DNA of 64,000 nucleotides from Lepidostoma basale (taxonomy: Eukaryota > Arthropoda > Insecta > Trichoptera > Lepidostomatidae), in NCBI GenBank assembly GCA_022606425.2, contig JAHDVF020000432.1, forward strand, positions 434,001 through 498,000, read 5' to 3'. How positions within the stretch are numbered: position 1 is the first letter of the stretch; each line of letters opens with the position of its first letter. Of this stretch, positions 31,451 to 42,538 are shown one piece after another. The notes under the pieces are model-generated. The model saw nothing but the letters and a program-made list of their open reading frames with translations. It was not told the DNA's origin and searched no databases. The position numbers were made by a program, and so were the translations under genes.

Positions 31451-32105
31451 GCATCAGATTTCTATTTATGGTTGAGGATGAAGTTTTTTTAAATTCCATT
31501 ATTAAATTATAATAGTAAACACGATTGTTTAATGGTTTTACTTGAATTTAATTTATAAAATAAACTGTATGTTGTTTATTTATTTATTGTAGAATAACAT
31601 GCAGTGATTGTTAATACACATACAAAAGAACAAACATACAGTTAAATAAAAATAAAGAAGGTTACCCGCCGCTATCCCGAAGCTGTTATATTTTCTGTGG
31701 AATTTCAAAAATTTCCATTTACGAAAGCCGAAAAATCAGTATCTTAATTAATTTTTTCACAGGTGGAAAAACAGTGTTTTAATTCAACACTTTTAAATCT
31801 GCTTGTTAAGAATAGTATATATCTTTCGCCCAAATGTATAATACTTTTGAAACATTATGAAATACAATTCAAAAATGAAAAAAAAACATCAATAATTAAC
31901 ATTGAAAAGAAAAATCAATGCCATTATGCCCGAAAATGACAATTAAATATTTATTATCAATGAAATTTTATTATTTTTATTTTTATTGTTTGCAGTGGAC
32001 TTGAATTAATAAAATATATTTTTTGAGCGATAAGGCATTATTAACACTGTGGAATTCCATAGTAATATACTTAGTAAATTGAAAAAAAAACTTTGTTTAA
32101 TCCAC
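31450..32105. other. no recognisable gene
   Basis: AT-rich, unassigned. Confidence 0.35.
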
Positions 32106-32114
32106 CAAATATTT

Positions 32115-32275
32115 AAAAAATACGACATGTTTCGGAGGATACCTCCATCTTCAGGTGTAAAAATATAATAAAGACTAATATAAATATTTATGTTAGTCTT
32201 TCATTGTTTAGTTTTTATTATATTTTTACACCTGGAGATGGAGGTATCCTCCGAAACATGTCGTGTTTTTTTTTA
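32115..32275. repeat. inverted pair, family III hammerheads
   Basis: Minus-strand motif 32121-32160 has CTGAAGA, stem GGAGG/CCTCC, GAAACATGTC. Plus-strand motif 32226-32267 has CTGGAGA (one core change), the same stem, GAAACATGTC and perfect stem I ACAC/GTGT. The arms extend into aatatttggtgga / tccaccaaatatt on the outside and ttattatatttttacacc inside. Confidence 0.8.
32121..32160 (-). ncRNA. hammerhead-like motif, family III, best core
   Basis: Canonical boxes CUGAAGA and GAAA, five perfect base pairs in stem II with a UAU loop, palindromic ACAUGU as stem III, GUC. Short stem III implies dimeric action, as known for PLE hammerheads. Confidence 0.65.
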
Positions 32276-32279
32276 ATAT

Positions 32280-32795
32280 TTGGTGGATTAAATAAAAAAA
32301 AATTCAATTTCCTAAGTATAATAAAAAATACCTTTATTTCGTGTCAACACAACCACTTACAATTTTTAACTGCATATTTATCTACGGGATCTTTTATCAA
32401 CACAAAAATATCCATGTGTATTGTGTGTTGTAAGTCATAACTAAACTTTTAACTCTTATGGAATCGCTTGTGGTCCAACATTTATGAACATTTCATTAAA
32501 TATTGGTACACTTTTTAATAAAATAATATTTTATTTAGGTATAGCTGATAAAATAAAATAAAAATGTTAACATTGAACTACCCCTCTAAGACATATATCC
32601 ATCTTTCTGTATCATCTCGGAGTGAGAATTTAATTTATTTCTCAAAGAGGGGAGATGGAAGCTGTGTGCACGGGGCTCTGTAGTGTCTGTGAGTATCTTT
32701 AGAAGGGGTCCAGCGGCGTCATACACACTTCTTCTTATTATTTTTTTTCTTTAAGATCTTCAATCAAGTGATACTACGATCCTTTGGTGATATCG
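32280..32795. other. no recognisable gene
   Basis: AT-rich with a GC-richer piece at 32630-32730; unassigned. Confidence 0.35.
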
Positions 32796-32960
32796 ATATC
32801 ACCAACGCTGTCTACGTAGGATCCTAAACGTGAAATGGCAGGACCCAGATGCCCCAGAATTTGTGGGTCCAGGATCGGGCTCTTGAAGCACATTCAGACC
32901 CACAACCGTGAAGGACAGTCTTCCTCGGATACGAGGGACAGCCGATGATGATGATGACTA
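32796..32960 (+). pseudogene. non-LTR ORF end with zinc-finger-like CGSRIGLLKH, (GAT)n tail
   Basis: Translation reads CGSRIGLLKHIQTHNREGQ followed by SSSDTRDSR and stop, then gatgatgatgatga. A C..C(G)..SRIGL..H...H C2H2-like finger just before the stop is a known ending of some insect non-LTR ORFs. The first Cys pair is only partly kept. Confidence 0.6.
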
Positions 32961-33090
32961 CGATCCTTTATTTGATAACCATGACATCAGGACATCAAGG
33001 ATACCGAGGTGCTCATTTACAAGTTTGTTATCCTGCATTGAGTTTCTATGGTCACATTGCCAGGATATATCTGGGAAACCTTGTAAAAAG

Positions 33091-33148
33091 TTTTTATTTC
33101 GACAGCGACTGGTTTCGCCAGGCTTGCTGACATCAACAGACTGGTGAC
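33091..33148 (-). ncRNA. hammerhead-like motif, family IV
   Basis: Minus strand: ACCAGTCTGTTGATGTCAG, CCTGGCGAAACCAGTCGCTG, then tcgaaataaaaac. Confidence 0.5.
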
Positions 33149-33244
33149 ACTATTGCAAACTGAATCTTTTATATACATACAAATCAAGGGTGGTAAACAT
33201 GATTCTTTACAAAAATAATCTTCGAATAAGTATGTAAAATTTAA

Positions 33245-33870
33245 CTAACAAACCATCACGCCGTATCCCCGAAGGGGTAGGCAGAAATAATTGCCTGCAC
33301 ATTTTTCGTTCCTGACATATTTCTCTCACTGCCTCAACATTCATACATCATGTCATACACGCGCGTTAATTATTCTGACTCCTCACGTGGCCGACATTCA
33401 ATATTTGATTTATTTGATCGTGTCACGTTTTCCCTGGTTTTCTTCTATTTCTAGTTCCGTTTACATCGTTATCTTATATTTTTTTACCATTCTTTCTTCA
33501 TTCATTCTTTCCATGTGTCCAAACCATCTTAATGATCCTTTCATTATTTTATTATTATTATTTATTATTATTTTGTTGAATCGCTCTTTACATCATGACA
33601 GCATGAGCCAAATCGATGTAAAGGGTATTATAGTTATCATAGTGATTCTCGTGACATGTGATAGATAGCTAATCTATCGCCATTTTATTGTCACGTGAAT
33701 TATACACCAGACCAAAGACAGTGTGACAATCACACTGCCCTCGCCGGGAATCGAACCCGGAACCTTCGTCAATGCACTTACCACTCGGCCACGAAGGTCC
33801 GTCAGCGGTCATCATTTTGTTTATAACACCATCAGTCGCACCGCATTCACTTCTTATATTTTAAAATTCA
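33245..33870 (-). pseudogene. RTE-A 3' end hosting a SINE
   Basis: Minus-strand RTE-A end (plus view starts ccatcacgccgtatccccg) up to about 33550, then the SINE, then the upstream RTE-A part (GANDGVMNK, 33805-33865). The target is duplicated with one mismatch: tcattatttt before and tcatcatttt after the SINE. Confidence 0.8.
33551..33803 (-). mobile_element. tRNA-derived SINE, tail type i
   Basis: Minus strand: head with A box (TGGCCGAGTGGTAAGTGC) and a B box GGGTTCGATTCCC, body, type i tail and (AAT)n. Part of the region between the boxes is deleted relative to the copy at 171-426. Confidence 0.85.
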
Positions 33871-33877
33871 TTAATTC

Positions 33878-33918
33878 ATACAATGAAGAGGGGAAGTCTG
33901 TGTCCCGAAACATGTTTG
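33878..33918 (+). ncRNA. hammerhead-like motif, family VII
   Basis: CAATGAAGA, stem GGGG...TCCC, GAAACATGTTTG. First base of box 1 changed. Confidence 0.4.
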
Positions 33919-33989
33919 TGAAAGGTGCAAAAAGGTGTTGTGAAAATACAATGTTTTTAAAAAGGTCTTCAAATTCTTCTTCTTCTTCT

Positions 33990-34620
33990 TCTTCACTTTT
34001 GATAAACTCAGGAGTCTGTTATTTCAGGCGGGTTCTCCAGCTTTCTCTCCACCGCTTCGGTCGTCTTCCTGATCGGCATTGTCCGTTTGGCGTTCCATGG
34101 AGAGCTATGTATGGTATCCTATTTGAGCTCATTCTTTCTACATGTTGATGCCAGTATCACTGTCTTTGACGTCCCCATCTGACCACATCTGGGACCTCGC
34201 AGATTTCTCAGATTGCTGTATTCCTAACTCGATCACGTAGGGTTTTGCCAGCTATAGCGCGGAGTGTTTTCATCTCGGTTGTCCTGAGCATGCTCTTTGT
34301 CTTGACAGTGTCTGCCCTCGATTCAATGCCATATGTGAGGATTGGTCGCACACAGGTCTTATAGATGCGTACCTTGCTGTCAGTCCTCATGTCCTTGTTT
34401 CTCCATATGACATCTTTCAGGCAGCCTGCAACCACTGCAGCCTTATCTACCTGTGACCTTACTTTTCTGAGGAGATCATTTGAGCTGGTTATTTCGCTTC
34501 CAAGATATCTGAATTGGTCTACCTGTTCAATTTTTTCTTGGCGTACGGAGATTTCGCATCTTAGTTGGTTTCTAGAGAATGTCATACACTTCGATTTTAA
34601 TTCTTTCTTCCAATTCAAAT
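33990..34620 (-). pseudogene. RTE-B2 3' end, (GAA)n-tailed
   Basis: Minus strand open 34600-34208: RCEISVRQEKIEQVDQFRYLGSEIT, VRSQVDKAAVVAGCLKDVIWRNKDM, YKTCVRPILTYGIE, KTLRAIAGKTLRDRVRN, then frame breaks through the RWGRQRRRYWHQHVERM region to KRWRES and a (GAA)n tail (ttcttcttcttc at 33974). The YADD-containing palm is absent. Confidence 0.85.
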
Positions 34621-34624
34621 TGGA

Positions 34625-35212
34625 AGAAATAATTAAAATCATATTCAAATACATGTTTTACATTACACCGATTCACGAGTCGTCCCTGTTCTTTATGAGT
34701 ATTTTTCCATCATCGTATAAACTCAGAGGTGTTCCACACAGGGCTGGGCCGGGGGTGTATGAAAGTGTAAGATCCGATGGGCGGGACTAAGATGATGAGA
34801 TTAAGGGATGCTGGTAAGGGTGGCCGCGGGGGGAGCAGGATCTCAATAGCCGACGATTTCACATAGAAATTAAGTTAATTCAGGAGATTTGTAAAGAACC
34901 CTAGTGTGGAAGACTCACGGAACCCTGCATCGTGTTTCCGACTCGGACTTAAATGGTTCAAGTTGAAGATTATAAGGCCTTCGATGGAATTGCTAAGATG
35001 TTTTAAATTAGATAACATCTTGGGTAAAACACACAAATACGTTAAGATTTAAAAGGAGAGCCCTTGTCCAAAGGGAACCCTACTTATGGTCAATCCATCG
35101 ACAGCCCTAATATCGTGGGTTCAAATCCCAGAACTAGATAACTCATTTTAAACTTATTTACATCAATGATTGCTTATCAAAAGGACTTATCAAAATATTA
35201 TTATATTTAGTA
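34625..35212. other. no recognisable gene
   Basis: A GC-richer stretch at 34735-34830 and no known repeat. Possibly single-copy. Confidence 0.4.
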
Positions 35213-35223
35213 TTTTCATTATT

Positions 35224-36550
35224 TGAAATTTGATTAATTTGGTTATGCCATTGTTTGTACTCCATTTACATTTAATTTTATCTTTTACGAGAGCATTGCG
35301 TACTGTTTATTACAGATACACAATGGATAACCAGCAACTTAAGCGTGTTTCAACGATAAAGGATCTTGGTATCGTTTATGCAAGTAGGCTGACTTTCCAT
35401 ACTCACATCGAGAGAATATGTGGAGTTGCACTGAAAATGTTGGGATTTATTCTCCGAACTGGTACAGTTTTCAAGAATCCCTATGTTTTGCGAATTTTGT
35501 ATAACTCATTGGTCCGGAGCTGGCTCAAGTGTGGCTCGGTGATATGGAGTCCCCACGAGGCGAGATACTCGCTCATGTTAGAGAGGGTTCAGAAAAGATT
35601 TTTGAGATATCTCTACATAAAGGAGTTTGGTATCTATCCGTGGCTTTATCCCACTGCATTCCTCTTGGGCATGCTGGGGACCAATAGTTTACAGATAAGA
35701 AGGGATGGGTGCACACTTACCCATTTCTTCTGACTTATCAGGGGATTCTTTGAGAATTCGGTCATCTTGGAGGCTATCCATCTTTATGTTCCGGATGGTT
35801 ATCTTCGACAGCGTCAGCACAGACTGTTTTATCTCCCAGTATGCAGAACACACCTGCCTCTGGTGATGCCGGTGGGGAGAGCAATGAAACTGCTGAACAT
35901 GATCGCTTCGGAGATCGATGTCTTTCATATTCGTGAAAGCACGTTCAGAAGACAATTACTCTTGACTTTGGAGAGTATCTTGTATTCCTAATGTCGAACC
36001 ATCTCTCATGCGTTCCTGATATTATATATTTATTATATTTTACCTGTTCTCAATAGATGTCTTAAACTATAAAAAATGTTTGTAATGTCTTTTGAGAAAA
36101 TAAACTGATTTGATTTGATTTGATTTGATAATTAACGTATACTTACTTAACCATTCTTTCTCCATCCATGCGCTCCATATGTCCGAACCCACGTAGCGAT
36201 CCTTTCACAATTTTGTTCATAATACCTTCTTCCGCTCTACATTCCATTCTTATATCAGCATTTGAGATTCTGTTGTACATCGTTCTACCACACATACGTC
36301 TTAGGGACCTCATCTCTACCGCATTTATTCTGCTCTCATCCTTCTTCTGCCAGTTCCATGCTTCGCTTCCATACATTAGGTTTGGGACCAGAATTCCATT
36401 GTTGGTCATGTTAGAAGTCGGAAGAATCGACGTGCATGTATGAATGTGGAGGAAGTTAGAGAGGTGTGCCAGGATAGAGTAGAGTGGCGGTTCATTATCT
36501 CTGCCTAACCCTACGGGAAAACGGTGTGATGGTTTGTTGTTGTTGTTGTT
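35224..36550 (+). mobile_element. RTE-A insertion with 5' inversion (twin-priming-like), hosting CR1
   Basis: TTTTCATTATT at 35213-35223 and 36551-36561 flanks the whole. The plus-strand 3' segment (36402-36550: VGHVRSRKNRRACM to the stop and a (GTT)n tail) is preceded by an inverted RTE-A segment (minus strand, 36401 to 36129 and 35276 to 35226). The inverted segment ends in RTE-A order just where the direct segment begins, with about 9 nt missing. This is the signature of 5' inversion during target-primed reverse transcription. The CR1 copy was inserted later. Confidence 0.8.
35277..36128 (+). pseudogene. CR1-like element 3' end, nested
   Basis: Very close to the 22309-24320 copy: LSFTRALRTVYYRYTMDNQQLKRVSTIKDLGIVY, VIWSPHEARYSLMLERVQKRF, LPLVMPVGRAMKLLN. 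One stop at 35731-35733 (TGA for the CGA-like codon) splits the frame. 3' UTR and (TTGAT)n tail at 36107-36128. 5'-truncated, RT core absent. Confidence 0.9.
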
Positions 36551-36689
36551 TTTTCATTATTAAGTTCTCGGGACAGGACCAAAGTTGCCGAAAGTTGTTC
36601 AAAATAGCTTCTTTGAGAGTTGAATTGGGCCGGCCATAAGTGAGGACAACGTTTTTATTTTATTTTATTGGTTTCAAAATACAATATAA

Positions 36690-37105
36690 TGATCTTTGCT
36701 GATGATTCTTCTTCTTGTTCTTCCTCAGCCTATTCCCGTCCATTCCTGGACAAAGGCCTCCTCCATTCGCTTCCATGTCACTCTATCTTGTGCAGACTGC
36801 ATCCAGGTTATTCCGACGTGTCTGTTCAGATCATCCTTCCACCGTAGTTGCGGTCGCTCTGCACTTCTCTTTGCCGTCTACGGTCTCCAAGTCAGCAGTA
36901 TTCTTGTCCACTTTTCATCTGAGCTTCTGGCTACGTGACCTGCCCATCGCCATTTTAGAGTCGCCACCCGGTGGATGATGTCAGTGACTTTTGTTTTTTC
37001 TCTCACCGTATCGTTTCTGACTCTGTCTCTTAGACTTATTCCTAACATGGCTCTTTCCATGGCTCTTTTGGTCACTCGTAGTTTCTCGGCACTTGATGAT
37101 TATCT
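36690..37105 (-). pseudogene. RTE-E 3' end, (GAA)n-tailed
   Basis: Minus strand: MTKRAMERAMLGISLRDRVRN, KVTDIIHRVATLKWRWAGHVARSSDEKW, then frameshift to the GRPQLRWKDDLNRHVGITWMQSAQDRVTWKRMEEAF-like part and gaagaagaatc. Confidence 0.8.
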
Positions 37106-37199
37106 CAAGGATATGTCTAGTCAAACGACTCCGGATTTTTGATGGCAAATTTCAATCTTTTGAATATCATATTTTTGAATATATATATTTTTTTTGTAA

Positions 37200-37570
37200 T
37201 ATCTTCTTCTTCTATTTGTAGATCTTGCGATCTGTTTATGCAGGATGTCAACTGTCTTCCTGTGGCGAAGCCGACCAGCCTTCTCTCCATCTCTTTGGTG
37301 GTCGTCATGGTGCTCGACGGCCCTCTGGAGTCTCGTGCATCACGATATTAGGAATTCTTTCGGGTCCATTCTCTCGATGTAGTCCCTCCAAAATCGTCTT
37401 CTCTGCCTACTCCATCTCACTACGTCTTCAATTTTGCAGGATTTGCGAATTTCTTCATTGGGTATCCTATATCTAAGGGTTCTCCCCACAATAGGTCGTA
37501 ATATTCTCATTTCTGCTACTCTTAAGACATGTTTGGTTCTGACAGTGTCTGCTCTTTCTAAAAAAAGTAA
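37200..37570 (-). pseudogene. RTE-B 3' end, (GAA)n-tailed
   Basis: Minus-strand copy of 2970-3330 (RVAEMRILRPIVGRTL, RKSCKIEDVVRWSRQRRRFWRDYIERMD region) with a (GAA)n-like tail at 37201-37213. Confidence 0.8.
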
Positions 37571-37574
37571 AGTA

Positions 37575-38120
37575 ATATTTGATCGTTAATTTAAAAAATA
37601 TATAAATAAGGGGAAATTTTCGAAAGAACCCTTTTAAAAATAGAACGAAAAACAATTTACATTAACATTTTGAATTCGTTTTTGAACAAATTAGGAAAAT
37701 CACAAATAATAATTGCAGAATTAAAATAATTAAGGTAGAATCCCTTTTAATTATGTTCTCCGCTCATTTCGATAAAAAAACGCCATTTTGAAATGTCAAA
37801 TTAAAAAAAATATAACGCTACTCACAGAGCGACATTAAGTTAATTGGGATAAGGGCGGAATTTATTTCTTTAAATATTTTTTTACAAAAAACAACCCCTG
37901 TAATGGCACTAATTAACACAAATTTTACTTGAAAAGTAATCAAAAGTGACAATGTAAAATTTGTTAAGTCACCCCACCGGATAATTGAGAATATCTTATT
38001 TATCTAAGCGTCGAAAGAAAGCGAATTTTCTTTTGAATGTTTGCAGCGGGAGGGGAAGGAAAATGAATACAGGTATGTATTAAACTTATTATGTTCGCTT
38101 CATAACAAAATATACTCTTC
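37575..38120. other. no recognisable gene
   Basis: AT-rich, unassigned, apparently single-copy in this window. Confidence 0.4.
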
Positions 38121-38127
38121 TTCTTCA

Positions 38128-38797
38128 CTTTGGAGCAAGTAGTTGAGTTTGTGTATTTAGGTAGTATGTTTACAAGAGATGGGAGAGTGGAGAGGGATAT
38201 TGAAAGAAGGGTTGGGGCAGGCAACAAAGTGAATGGTGCACTTAAAGTTGTCATCGCAAACAAAAACCTATCCAAAAAAGCTAGAATGGCAGTGCACAAT
38301 GGTGTTCTTCTACCGACCCTTATGTATGGAAGCGAAGCATGGAACTGGCAAAGGAAGGATGAAAGTAGAATAAATGCAGTAGAAATGAGATCTCTTAGAC
38401 GAATGTGTGGATACTCTGTGTATATAGAGTGTCGAATGAAAATATAAGAAGTGAATGCGGTGCGAATGATGGTGTCATGAACAAAATAATGAAAGGATCA
38501 TTAAGATGGTTTGGACATATGGAAAGAATGAATGAAGAAAGAATGGTAAAAAAATTATATGTTAATGATGTAAATGGTACCAGAAATAGAGGAAGACCAA
38601 GGAAAACGTGGCACGATCAAATAAATCAAATATTGAATGTCGGCCATGTGAGGAGTCAGAGAAATCGACGCGCGTGCATGACACGATGTATGAATGTTGA
38701 GGAAGCGAGAGAAATATGTCAGGAAAGAAAGGTGTGGCAGTCCATTCTTTCTGCCTACCCCTTCGGGGAGACGGCGTGATGGTTAGTTAGTTAGTTA
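38128..38797 (+). pseudogene. RTE-A 3' end, (GTTA)n-tailed, one frame break
   Basis: EQVVEFVYLGSMFTRDGRVERDIERRVG, AVHNGVLLPTLMYGSEAWNWQ, then a small insertion near 38420 shifts frame, ENIRSECGANDGVMNK to SAYPFGETA. Tail gttagttagttagttag. The two open parts (38130-38447 and 38405-38779) are otherwise intact. Confidence 0.88.
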
Positions 38798-39237
38798 GTT
38801 TCTTCACTTTTGGTAGACTCAGGAGTCTGTTATTTCAGGCGGGTTCTCTTGAGACGCTGAACTTCAGCTTTCTCTCCACCGTTTCGGGGGTCTTCCTGGT
38901 CGGCGTTGTCCGTTTGGCGTTCCATGGAGAGCTATGTATGGTATCCTATTTGAGCTCATCCTTTCTACGTGTTGATGCCAGTATCGCCGTCTTTGGCGTC
39001 CCCATCTGACCACACCTTCGACCTCGCAGATTTCTCGGATTGCTGTATTCCTAACTCGATCACGTAGGGTCTTGCCTGCTATAGCGCGGAGTGTTTTCAT
39101 CTTGGTTGTCCTGAGCATGCTCTTTGTCTTGACAGTGTCTGCCATCGATTCAATGCCATATGTGAGGATTGGTCGCACACAGGTCTTATAGATGCGTACC
39201 TTGCTGTTAGTCCTCATGTCCTTGTTTCTCCATAACA
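38798..39237 (-). pseudogene. RTE-B2 3' end
   Basis: Minus-strand frame 39238-38864: LWRNKDMRTNSKVRIYKTCVRPILTYGIE, LRAIAGKTLRDRVRN, EVEGVVRWGRQRRRYWHQHVERM, GQRRPGRPPKRWRES. Nearly identical to the 61345 copy. Confidence 0.85.
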
Positions 39238-39279
39238 AAATATATACAACATAAAAATATTAACTGCTATATAAATATA

Positions 39280-39600
39280 AATAAATGTATGCGATGGTTC
39301 GGACATATGGAACGCATAGATGGAGAAAGAATGGTTAAGAACGTATACGTTAATGATGTAAATGGAGTACGGAGTCGAGGCAGACCGAGGAAAACATGGC
39401 ATGACCAAATTAATCAAATTTTAAAGGTTGGTCATGTTAAAGGTCAGAGGAATCGACTTGCGTGTATGACTCGTTGTATGAATGTGGAGGAAGCTAGGGA
39501 GGTTTGGCAGGATAGAGTAGTGTGGCGGTCCATTCTCTCTGCCTACCCCTGCGTCGAAACGGCGTGATGGTTTTTTTGTTTTTTTTGTTTTTGGAAGTGA
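39280..39600 (+). pseudogene. RTE-A 3' end, (GTTT)-like tail
   Basis: 92-residue open frame MRWFGHMERIDGERMVKNVYVNDVNG to SAYPCVETA, then a T-rich tail with GTTTTT units. Confidence 0.85.
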
Positions 39601-40250
39601 AGCACAAAACTGGCAAAAGAAAAAGGTTGAATAAATGCAGTAGAAATGAGATCTCTTAGACGAATGTGTATTTAATTTTATTTATATTTAAATATATCCT
39701 AAACATTACAGAATTATTTTCTAATAATAAAGTAATGAAAAGAACAAAAAATATACGATACATAACAAGTTAATAAAATGAAAATACAATGAATTGTTCA
39801 CAATGGAGTTCCGGTCCCAAACCTTTATGTATGGAAGCGAAGCATGGAACTGGCAGAAAAGGATGAGAGCAGAATAAATGCGGTATAGTTGAGGTCCTTA
39901 AGACATTTGTGTGGTAGAACGATTTACGATAGATTTTCAAATTCTGATTTAAGAAAGGAATGTAAAGTAGAAAATGGTATTTTGAAAAAATTATGAAAGG
40001 ATCGCTGCGTTGCCGTTGGTTAGAACATATGGAACGCATGGATGAAGAAAGAATGGTTTATAAAATATACGTTATAGATGTAAATGGAATACGGAGTCGA
40101 GGTAGACCGAGGATAACATGGCATGACCAAATTCATCCAATTTTAAATGTTGGTCATGCTAGAAGTCGGAAGAATCGACGTCCGTGTATGACTCGTTGTA
40201 TGAATGTGGAGGAAGCTAGCGAGGTGTGTTAGGAGAGAGTGGTGTGGTGG
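39600..40250 (+). pseudogene. RTE-A fragments, two degraded copies
   Basis: 39592-39670 is a short LRRMC-region piece. 39800-40240 runs from HNGVPVPNLYVWKRSMELA (frameshifted) through MERMDEERMVYKIYV and GRPRITWHDQI to NVEEASEVC, without tail. Confidence 0.75.
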
Positions 40251-40264
40251 TCCATTCTCTGACT

Positions 40265-40388
40265 GACTTGAATGCATGACAGGATGTATGAAACTTGAGG
40301 AAGTAGAAAAGTATATCAGGAAAAAACAGTGCGGCGGTCCATTATATCTGCCTGCCCCTACGGTGAGACAGCGTGATGGTTCGTTATT
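40265..40388 (+). mobile_element. RTE-A2 terminal fragment
   Basis: LECMTGCMKLEEVEKYIRKK and end gagacagcgtgatggttcg. Confidence 0.55.
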
Positions 40389-40389
40389 T

Positions 40390-41110
40390 CTTCCTTCTTT
40401 CTCAGCCTATTCCTGTCCACTCCCGGACAAAGGCCTCCTACATTTGCTTCCATGTCATTCTGTCCTGTGCAGACTGCATCCAGGTTATTCCGACGTGTCT
40501 GTTCAGATCATCCCTCCACCGTAGTTGCGGTCGCCCTGCACTTCTCTTCGCCGTCCACGGTCTCCAAGTCAGCAGTCTTCTGGTCCATTTTCATCTCTCA
40601 TGCGTTCCTGGTATTATATATTTATTATGTTTTACCTGTTCCCAATAGATGCCTTAAACTATAAAAAAATGTTTGTAATGTCTTTTGAGAAAATAAACTG
40701 ATTTGAATTGATTATATTTCCGTCAAATGTGATAATCAACGTGCATATATTTTTCATCTGAGCTTCTGGCTACGTGACCCGCCCATTGCCATTTTATAGT
40801 CGCCACCCGGTGGATGCTGTCAGTGAGCTTTGTTTTTTCTCTCGCCGTATCGTTTCTGACTCTGTCTCATAGGCTTATTCCTAACATGGCGCTTTCCATG
40901 GCTCTTTGGGTCACTCGCAGTTTCTCGGTCCTTTTTTGGACAATGTTACAGTTTCAAGACCATAAGTACCAACTGGCAGAACGCAGGCTTCATAGACATA
41001 TCGGTATTTTCCGGTTTTTAAGGATGTAGCTCAGGTTTCCGAAAGCTGCCCAGCTTAATCTAATTCTTCTTTTTAGTTCTGGTTCGTTCGGTTCCAGGTT
41101 CGTTATTTAG
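40390..41110 (-). pseudogene. RTE-E 3' end split by CR1 tail insertion
   Basis: Minus-strand RTE-E as at 36690-37105, in two parts (40390-40596 and 40751-41110), extending further upstream into KRRIRLSCFRKLSY and VLKLRFLPVGTYGLETVT-like residues. The split is a CR1-like 3' end flanked by TTTTCATCT. Confidence 0.8.
40597..40750 (+). mobile_element. CR1-like 3' UTR insertion with 9-bp target duplication
   Basis: TTTTCATCT at 40588-40596 and 40751-40759. The insert starts in the CR1 3' UTR (ctcatgcgttcctgg) and includes the tail ctgatttgaattgatt. About 37 bp (atttccgtcaaatgtg...) not of CR1 type follow it. Confidence 0.8.
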
Positions 41111-41562
41111 TTAATTCCAATATCTATGGTGATATCAAATCGATCTCTATCGATCAAATAATTACACTTCGTCCACATACGAATCCTGCGTCCGCACTTC
41201 GTTGTGGCGAATCTCCGTAACTCGAGACTCACCTGCAGGGGGCGACCCCTCGCGGTGGGCGCTAGGGGGCGGGGGCGGTGGGGCTATGAAACACACTCTA
41301 CACGACTTCGCAATTAAGCCTGAAATCCAAGTGACAAACGCCCGCCACTGTAATGTGTGGGGTAATTCAGGGGTACGCAATTGGATATCAAAAAAAATAC
41401 TTTTTCTAATCATTATTTACTTAATTTATACTGTTTATTACTGAAATACATAATACTTTTTATTTTATTTATCAATTTTTTCACACAAATGCGTGATTCC
41501 TAAAATAAAGTTTACGATAATATGAATAATAATTAAATAAGGAATAAATGTAAGGCAGATGA
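41111..41562. other. GC-rich island, unassigned
   Basis: 41160-41360 is clearly GC-rich for the window (gggggcgggggcggtgggg) and open in both strands, but has no recognised domain or splice pattern. Confidence 0.4.
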
Positions 41563-41564
41563 TT

Positions 41565-41745
41565 GCATCATTAGTAAAATTAAAAAAGGATCCCTGAGAT
41601 GGTTTGGACATATGAAACGAATGGATGAGAGAAGAATGGTTAAAATGTTGTATACAAGCAGTGTGAGTGGAAAGAGAAGCCGTGGAAGACCAAGGAAAGT
41701 ATAGAATGACCAAATTAATCAAATACTGAAAGGCGGCCTCATTCG
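41565..41745 (+). mobile_element. RTE-A2 fragment
   Basis: SLVKLKKGSLRWFGHMKRMDERRMVKMLYTSSVSG, then RGRPRKV stop; ends before the 3' terminus. Confidence 0.75.
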
Positions 41746-41759
41746 ATGGTATCCCTTTA

Positions 41760-42055
41760 TATTATGTAAACATACTACCTATATACACGAACTCATCTAC
41801 TTGCTATAATTTTTCACCATTCGCGCTAATGTTGCAGACTGTCATGATTTCCTATTTTTCAAAAATTACCTTGGACTTATTAACATTCATCATCAGATCA
41901 TTTCGCATGCATACCCCATATATACTATTCACCATGATTTGTAGTTCATGCTCGTTGTCTGCAAGTAGGACAGCGTCATCCGCATACAAGAGACAGCTTA
42001 CTGACACTCCGCTCATTTTGGCACCTGCATCCAACCCTTTCAGGTTCATAGCTCG
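41760..42055 (-). pseudogene. RTE-A RT fragment with catalytic YADD
   Basis: Minus strand MNLKGLDAGAKMSGVSVSCLLYADDAVLLADNEHELQIMVN, VNKSKVIFEK, then the MTVCNIS-like and YLGSMF segments. One of the few RTE pieces here retaining the RT active-site box. Confidence 0.8.
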
Positions 42056-42059
42056 CCTT

Positions 42060-42526
42060 CTCTACTACAATTCTGCAATATCCCATCCCGAAGTCAATTT
42101 ACTGTATCGTGCCCACCTCTTGAAAGTGGATAATGGTTGCCAACTGAATATGATACCAAAATTCAACAAAATACATTTAATAAGTTTATTATTTCTATAA
42201 ACAATGAAAAACTTTGATCGCGTGCTGATTCAGGCGTTTTCCCGAGCGAATTTTCCGAGTTGGGTAGTTAACAACCCCCCGTTCATCCCTTACATTTAAC
42301 TGTTAAATTCTACCCCCACCTAACGAATAAACAACAAAGGGGAAATGTGCCACTTAATTACGGTTGTCCGCCTCTTTTGGAATACAGCTAATGGAATTGA
42401 TGATCAGAATTCTTTTTCTGAAATTTTAAATGTAAATTTTAACGTTCGTTCGAATGATGAAAGTGAAAATATTGTATAAAACTCTTTTAAAAATATATTA
42501 ATTAACAATTTAATTAATATATTTTA
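42060..42526. other. no recognisable gene
   Basis: Unassigned, AT-rich, with a short C-rich stretch near 42270. Confidence 0.4.
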
Positions 42527-42538
42527 TAATAAAATTAT

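Noticed and set aside
41202..41444. GC-rich frame with a Gly run as a possible host exon
   Set aside because: No splice sites, domain or second exon that I can support; composition alone is not enough.
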